Shown here: positions 57,593-64,000 of the stretch, one piece after another
Layout: each line of letters opens with the position of its first letter
Numbering within the stretch: position 1 is the stretch's first letter
Assembly (NCBI RefSeq): GCF_022539315.1
Contig: NC_066327.1
Coordinates: 17,136,834-17,200,833, forward strand
Direction: 5' to 3'
From: Serinus canaria
Taxonomy: Eukaryota > Chordata > Aves > Passeriformes > Fringillidae
Length of the DNA: 64,000 bases
The notes under the pieces: model-generated
What the model saw: the letters and a program-made list of their open reading frames with translations, nothing else
Database searches by the model: none
Told to the model about the DNA's origin: nothing
Translations under genes and position numbers: made by a program

Positions 57593-60500
57593 TAATATCA
57601 CAGCAGTGGGGAAAAGGAAAGAACTGCATCCAGCTACAGCCCTATAATGCACGGGAAGTGTGTGTGACAGTGTTTGTGCCCTTCTGCGAGAGCACATCTC
57701 CCCTAAAACAAACACGGCACCGCAAAAACGGGAGCGAGAACTGATCCCGCATCCTTGGAAGAAGAGAGGGAAGCCCATTTTTACCCCCTGAGAAATGCCA
57801 CCAGAGTCCACTCTTGCGGTTGTGAATCGCTGCTTTGATGGATCACTTGGCGTTGGGGGTTGGAGCAGTGCCAGTGCTCCCGGGATCGGTGCGAGGGCGG
57901 GCGGGCTCGGCACAAGGGGAGCTGGGCAGGGCGGCACAAGCCGGGTCCGGCCCCGCATCCGCCCCTCTGTGCCCTGCACGCCAGCAGGAAGAAATGCTTT
58001 ATTAGCACTAATGATCTTTATTGTCATGCAGCCCTTATGCTGCTGCTCTTCCCCAGCTGAAATTCTCTGCTGGGTCTTAGCCATTCATTTGGATTTTTTT
58101 TTTATTTCATTATTCATAGCTCATTGACATCCTGACTGGAGGAACAAGAGGGTTTATAAAGCATCTCTTCCTAGTTACTGTATGTAAAAAACAAAGAGAA
58201 GCAATGATTCTGACAACTCTGGTGCATGCAGAGGGAAAAGAACTTGATTTTCTTTTGTGTATCAGAATCCAGTGTCATGATATAAAAAGTATTTGCTGCA
58301 AGTCAGAGTTTAGCAAAATCATCAGTTCTCTGGAGGCTGTGTGTTACATTTGCAGGGAGACTTTGATTCCACTGGGTTTTTTTGGTGTTTTTTTTTTAAG
58401 GAGAGAGATGCAGCTGTTTTGGTTGCCAAGAGTAAGTGCAGCAGAGCTGATCTTAGATGGAAGGTAGCTGGAGGAAATGGTGGCAGTGCTGCAGGGTGCT
58501 CCAGCCTGTCTGCTCCTCCTCACCCTGCCCTCGTGGCCTCCCCAGGGCTCCCTGCCCACCCCACTTGGTGCCAGCTCTCAGGAATCTGCTCTGTTCACCA
58601 GACTTCCCCTGGATCCAGGGAGAGCCATTTGTTTTAGGGTGGCCTGTGTGGCAGCAGGGTGTGGAGCAGAGCTGCTCAGCCCTGCCTAGCACCAGCCCTG
58701 GTGCTGCCCGTGCCCAGGGTGGCACCGAGGGTGTTCTGCATCACTGGTGGCAGTGTGGGAGTCCCTGGAGGTGGCACTCAGGCTTTGCATTCACTCTGCA
58801 GTGCCCAGCCTGCCATGAGCCAGGGCCAGTGATGCCATCACACAGAAATGGTGTCACCAGATGAATTTGGGGAAGGATTAGAGCCAGGCCATTCCTCAAA
58901 CACCCCTGAGCACAGATGGGGTCTCAGGCAGGCAGATGTTAAAGATGGCTTATCTGAGATGATGCTAATCAAGATTTCAGTTAATTACCACAGAAGGGAG
59001 AGGGACCCTGGACTAGACACCACACATCAGGAGAGTTAGGGATAAAAGCTTTTCTTCCTCTTTTTTCACTGTAGTACAGTTTCAAATTGTCTTTTTAATA
59101 GACAAACTATTTCTGCAGGACAAGGGGAAGGGAAGCCTGGCAAGGTGAACTCAAAGATATCTGGGCACAGGATCTGCTTGGATAAAACCTGTGGAGGGGA
59201 AACAGCCAGACAAGACCCAGCTCTCCCCATTCTTAGACCCCTGCTCTGGCCACAGTGTCTCTCTGGCTCCATCAAGATCACATTTAGACCACCACAGATG
59301 TGTACCCTGACAGGGTTTGGTGCTTGGACACCTGGTCCTTCACTCTCTGCCCTGCCCTCTCTCCTGAGCAGAAGTTTCTGCAGTTAACTGCTCTCCCCCT
59401 TCACGCTGCTCTTAACAGACAAATGTTTCTGATATTTGTGGAATTTTCCAAGGACCACGACTCCATTGCTGCTGGCCTTGTCACCAGAAGTTCCAGCAGT
59501 GCAGTGACATTGCTGGTGACAGATCCAGGTCAAGCCCCTCGAGTGCTGAATGGGATGAGCTGGGTGCTGCTCACCCTGCAGGGGCTCCTCTCCCCTGGGC
59601 TCTGCCCACCACAGCCAGGGCACTGCTCCATGCTGGAGCTGCTCCAGGGTGTGTCTGTGTGCTGTGGGCACCTTTCCCTCAGCTGTGTGTCTGTCCCAGG
59701 ACAGGGCAGCTGCCAGGGAAGGGCCCTGGGCAGCTGTGCAGGCACACAGTGCTCCTGGCAGAGCAATGCAGCCCAGCCCTGGGCTCAGGGATTTCTGCTG
59801 GGGCAGAAGGAAAGCATGAGCCAGAGTGCTCCTGTGGAGGGTCCCAGGCTGGGATGTGCCTGCCTGGACACCTGGAGGGGCCTTGTGACCTCCCTGGAGG
59901 ACCCTCCAAGACACCACAGCTGGACCTTTTCTGGTTGCTGTGCCCCCAGAGGCAGGGCAGCATTTCCTTCACCTCCCCCCAAACCCCAGCACACAGGTGG
60001 GGTGTTTGCTCACAAGGACAACGCTGCCTTCAGCAGCAACACTGGCACCCTATAAACTGGATTTATAAAGCTTATCCCAGCCAGATCCCAAATCAAAATT
60101 AGTGTTTGGGGTAACCTGGCACCCTGAAAGAGGACAAGAGCTGAGGGGTGCAACCTTAGGGATCTTTGTTGTCCACTGCACTAACCCTGATTGTAAATTG
60201 CATTTCAATTGAGGAAAAAAAGCCATAGAGTACACAAAATTAATTCATTTTTGATCACAGGTAATTACAGATGTCTTAGAGCATTAACACAGGCACAAAT
60301 TGACTGTACAGATAATTTTCTTAAAGTAGACAACAGGAAGAAAAATTCATGACTGTCTTCTTATACAGGGAGCTTTTCATTCTTTAGAGGCAAACAATGA
60401 GGTTCTTTTCAAGGCAGCAAACTCCCATGAAGAGAAAAATTTCTCTTCCCCCATGACTGTACAGTCACTCACCACATACAATTTTCAAGTCAAAATATAC

Positions 60501-61734
60501 TTCCTTCCAAGGGAGTAAAATTGGACTCCAAGTTCATACACGTGTTGCAGTGTTTGTTCCATCTCCTCATCAAGATATGGCCAATTTAAAATTACTGTTG
60601 TACTGGGTAATTGCAGGTCCTAAAGTTGTAGGAAACCAACTGTTATTGTAAAGTGTTTTGGTATTATTTCAGACTCAAAAGTTTTGTAGGGTTTTGAAAG
60701 TAGATGAAATTAAAACAAAAGGCATTTTATGTTTTAGTAGGATTTTGGATTTGCCTACTTCATTTTGTCCTTGTAGGCAGTTCCATGAGAAAGCAAACCC
60801 TCAGGAAAATTCATTCTCATTAATTTCTTCAGAACAAGTTTTGAAAGAATAAGGTTCTAATATCTTTATTTTCAGAGTGGAGTTGGACAACAGATCTTCC
60901 AGTAACTGAAAAAGAAAATGGATCTTGACTTAAAAACCCAGTGAGTGCAGAAATAGCTAATGTTCATAACTATCTGAGTCACCCACTTATAATTTTAATA
61001 AGCTCTTTCTCACATGTTTAACAATATTCTAGATGTTTGTGGTAATAAAAAAATAACGAGAGTAAGGGACTTAAGTCCAGAGGAGGGTCCTGTGTGGAAG
61101 CAATCCTGGGCAACCCAGGGCTGCCACCCCCCAGGGCAGCCAGAAGGAAAATGGGAAAAGCTTCCCTGAGCTCCTCCTCGGCAGCCAGCATCAGGTACAG
61201 GGTCCCACAGTTTTGCCCAACCCTTTTGGGACACAAGAAATGTCTAAAGGGAATTCAAATGTCACAGAAAGCCAAAAAGGCCCAGATGTGCTGTTTGGGT
61301 GTGTTTGCTGAGAGACCCCAGAGTGGGCAGGGCAGTGATGCAGCCACCAAACCCCTTCTGTCCTGGTGCTCCAGACCAGGGACCACTTATCTCTCTCTAA
61401 TTAATTACACCTTAATTGCACCTCAGGAACAGCCTGGCCCTTCTGCTGTGTCTGACAGCCCCAGGGGCAGGAGGAGCCTCGGCAAACCCAGATTTCTCCT
61501 GGGGCTGCTGGCACTGGATTGTCCCCTCCTTGTCCTGGGACACCTCTGGTGGCTCCTTTCTGGAGCCTGGCCTGTGCCCTGGAACATCAGGGAGTCGGAC
61601 CCTCCAGAGGTGCCAGGCTGCCCTTTGCCAGGGGCTGGGGGCCACCTCCAGGACCATGACATAGATTGTACATCTTAGAAATGGAAATCCATAAGGGGAA
61701 TGGGGAGCACTGTGCACAACGAGCCACCTTCTTA

Positions 61735-61790
61735 TTTTGGGATTGTTGGGGTGGGAAAACACCTTCAGGATGGTCAAGTCCAGCTGTAAA
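61735..61790 (-). mobile_element. Possible decayed CR1 fragment
   Basis: Only a short stretch (GGGTGGGAAAACACCTTCAG, GATGGTCAAGTCCAGC) resembles a CR1 3' end. Low certainty. Confidence 0.4.
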
Positions 61791-62074
61791 TGGAATAAAG
61801 AAAATCTGATGCTTCAACATGAATTTATGAATTTTCAATCTCAGGTTTCCAAGAATTTCCCAAGTGTTGAAGCATCACAATCTTCTGTGAAGAAGGGATG
61901 GAGAAATTGCCAGGGACTGATGAAAGGCTGAGCCTTGCACTGGGACAGGGTAAGAGCTGAGCTGCTCATTTGGGGATCTGCTTTGGGTCAGAGCAGACAG
62001 CTCTGAATCCTGGCACCTACAGAGGGATCCCACCTGCTCCTGGGCACTGATACTGGACCTGGGCTAGATTCAAT

Positions 62075-62288
62075 TTTAGGAAGGAATTGTTCCCTGGCAG
62101 GGTGTGAGGCCCTGGCACAGGGTGCCAGAGCAGCTGGGGCTGCCCCTGGATCCCTGGCAGTGCCCAAGGCCAGGCTGGACACTGGGGCCGGGAGCACCTG
62201 GGACAGTGGGAGGTGTCCCTGCCATGGCAGGGGTGGCACTGGGTGGGATTTAGGGCCCCTCCCATCCCAAACCAGTTTGTGACTCCAT
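62075..62288 (+). mobile_element. CR1 3'-end fragment
   Basis: GAGGCCCTGGCACAGGGTGC, CCCCTGGATCCCTGGCAGTG, GGCCAGGCTGGACACTGGGG, then CCTCCCATCCCAAACCAG. Confidence 0.87.
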
Positions 62289-63778
62289 TACCAATGCAAA
62301 AGTTGAATTAGTCTCTGGCAGAGCTGTGACAGTCACTCAGTGGCACACAGGCAGCAACAGTTGCAGTAAATGCACTGCAGAAAATGGTTTATTTGCTTTG
62401 CTGTCTGGGACACACGAATTTCTGAGAATACAGTGCAAGAGGAAGAAAACAAGAAAAGCATAGAATATTTAGACTTAATACAGGAAATGACCATAACTGA
62501 AAGCAACACATTGGAAGCAGTGTCATGCCAGGGGTGGGCAGGGACATTTCCAGGCCTGTGCCAGGCAGCACAGCTCAGGATCGATGGCAACCAGTGCCAA
62601 ATCTGACCTGTCACCACCAGTCTGTCTCCTCTGGTGGCTTGGCTAAAAAGCATTTTTTGGTTAAAAAGCTCCTCTGGAAGTGTCGGGCAGAGCTGCCCCT
62701 GAGCACTGGGCAGGGCAGGGTCCCCCTGAGTGATCAATAAAGGATTTGCTCCCCAGGGCCCAGCAGAGGAGGAGCTGGAGGCAAGGGAACAAATTCTGCC
62801 CCTGCCTTTGTTTGGCATTAAGGACATCCTCTTGTCCAGGCCTGCCAGCAGTGACAAGGGACACTCTGCTCCTGGTGCAAGCCAAAGGGTCCAATTAAAG
62901 CTTTTAATGAGGAAGACTACTCTCAGAGGTAGTTAAAGGAGACCTTGCAGCAAGCACATGTTTTTAATGTGGGATTAAGAATAATTCATAAGGTTGGAGT
63001 TCATTAAGGCTGAGTTTGGCTGTCTGGGTTCTGAGTCGAGCTGTAAATGCTTCAAAAAAAGGGAAAAAAATGTTTTTTTCCCCTAAAGTGTGTATTAATA
63101 TTAACAAAATATTGACATTCATTCTTTTTGTTCCCCTCCTCAGCAGCCTTATCTAGCTAAGTCCAGCTAGAATCTTCTCTACAAGTAATAAGGCAGCAAA
63201 AAATTTAGAAAGCTTATTAGGGAAACCTGCCATTTTTAAAACGAGACACGAAATTCTTGCCAGAGTGTGGAAATTCAGGAGCTGGGAAATGAGACCTGTA
63301 GACTTCCAAGAAGCTGTCTCTGTCCAGCTAAAGTCTGTTCCTATGGTGCGAGTGAATAAAGCACATTTTGGCCCACTAGCATTCAGATCTCTGGACTTGG
63401 ATTTCTCAGTCAGAGCCTTCTACTGGACAAAAACATTTATTTTAAGGGCAGAAAACCAAGCTCAGATATGATCTATTAAGCTAATGGTACTAAATGATAA
63501 CCCTGTTGGAAGGATTGGACATTTTCTTGGGGGAATACATTGTATGGCATTGAAAAAGGTTTAAAAAAATAACACTTGTGCAACTGTTTGCCTGCAAAAA
63601 CACAGCTTTTACTACTGGGCTGAGCTGGGAAGTTATATAGCAATATGATTAATGAATTTTTTTCCTTCACATTTAATTTTATGAAAACTGTCAGAACTGG
63701 TAATTAAGTATTGCTGTAGTGTTGTAAGTGATGTGAATTTTATTTCACCGAAGCCTGAGAACAGAATTTATTTTTTTT

Positions 63779-63790
63779 GGGGGGGGGGGG
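63779..63790. repeat. G12 homopolymer
   Basis: Twelve consecutive G directly after a T8 run. The pair is a likely site of length polymorphism or assembly error. Confidence 0.85.
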
Positions 63791-64000
63791 TAGGAGTTGT
63801 TTTTTGAGATGTTGCATTCCCCAGTCTGGTTTGGGAATTAATCATGATTCCAGGAAAACAGCTTTTGTTTTGCTGTTTCAGGAGGAGAACAAATAATTTC
63901 TCCCCTGCACATACCTCATAGAGAATTTCGAAAGGACTGCAGTATTCAGAAATGGTCCTTTTAATTTTATAATCCCAACATAGAGTCTCTTCCAGCAAGG

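Larger units (their letters stand above)
56367..64000 (-). other. SPRY4: SPRY4 upstream intron / 5' flank
   Basis: No coding exon is supported. Contents: a small CpG cluster at 57,860-57,965 (possible alternative SPRY4 promoter or exon), CR1 fragments at 57.5 and 62.1-62.3 kb, a faint one at 61.74 kb, AT-rich unique DNA at 60.2-60.9 kb and a G12 run at 63,779-63,790. The non-coding first exon(s) of SPRY4 cannot be placed from sequence alone and may be beyond the right edge. Confidence 0.55.

Noticed and set aside
1..64000. tRNA, rRNA or snRNA genes
   Set aside because: No B-box-like GGTTCGA context with a foldable cloverleaf, and no recognisable small-RNA core, was found on either strand by eye.

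Overview
The window is vertebrate, almost certainly avian, nuclear DNA. Genes are split into small exons with GT-AG introns. CR1 LINE 3' ends are scattered throughout in both orientations, and short CpG-rich promoter regions stand in otherwise AT-leaning sequence. Four protein-coding genes are recognisable from their translations: the 3' part of RNF14 (+), all of GNPDA1 (-), all of NDFIP1 (+) and the single main coding exon of SPRY4 (-). This is the gene order of human 5q31.3 (RNF14-GNPDA1-NDFIP1-SPRY4-FGF1), which in birds lies on the chicken chromosome 13 equivalent. The CR1 subtypes look like those common in songbirds, but I cannot name the species.

Layout. 1-4.7 kb: last four coding exons of RNF14 (an RBR ubiquitin ligase) and its 3'UTR. 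4.6-9.4 kb: GNPDA1 in six coding exons on the minus strand, tail-to-tail with RNF14, with a CpG-rich promoter at about 8.9-9.4 kb. 9.4-14.6 kb: intergenic, with a secondary GC-rich patch near 10-10.5 kb that carries a near-perfect RFX X-box. 14.6-15.24 kb: a CR1 3' end abutting the NDFIP1 CpG island. 15.4-32.2 kb: NDFIP1 in seven coding exons plus an inferred non-coding 3' exon. 32.2-51.9 kb: intergenic, with many CR1 fragments, GC-rich patches and two minisatellites. One of these is a 67-unit, 12-bp array at 48,959-49,762 that stays open in several frames. 51.9-56.4 kb: SPRY4 3'UTR and coding exon on the minus strand. 56.4-64 kb: upstream intron or 5' flank of SPRY4, with no coding exon that I can support.

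The genes do not form an operon. By family knowledge, RNF14 and NDFIP1 both act in ubiquitination: RNF14 is an E3 ligase, and NDFIP1 is a membrane adaptor that recruits and activates NEDD4-type E3s through PPxY motifs. GNPDA1 links hexosamine catabolism to glycolysis. SPRY4 is a feedback inhibitor of FGF/RTK-Ras-ERK signalling. All exon boundaries given were checked for splice consensus and reading-frame phase. The most unusual sequence is the 12-bp array between NDFIP1 and SPRY4. I treat it as a minisatellite whose possible expression is worth testing, not as a demonstrated gene.
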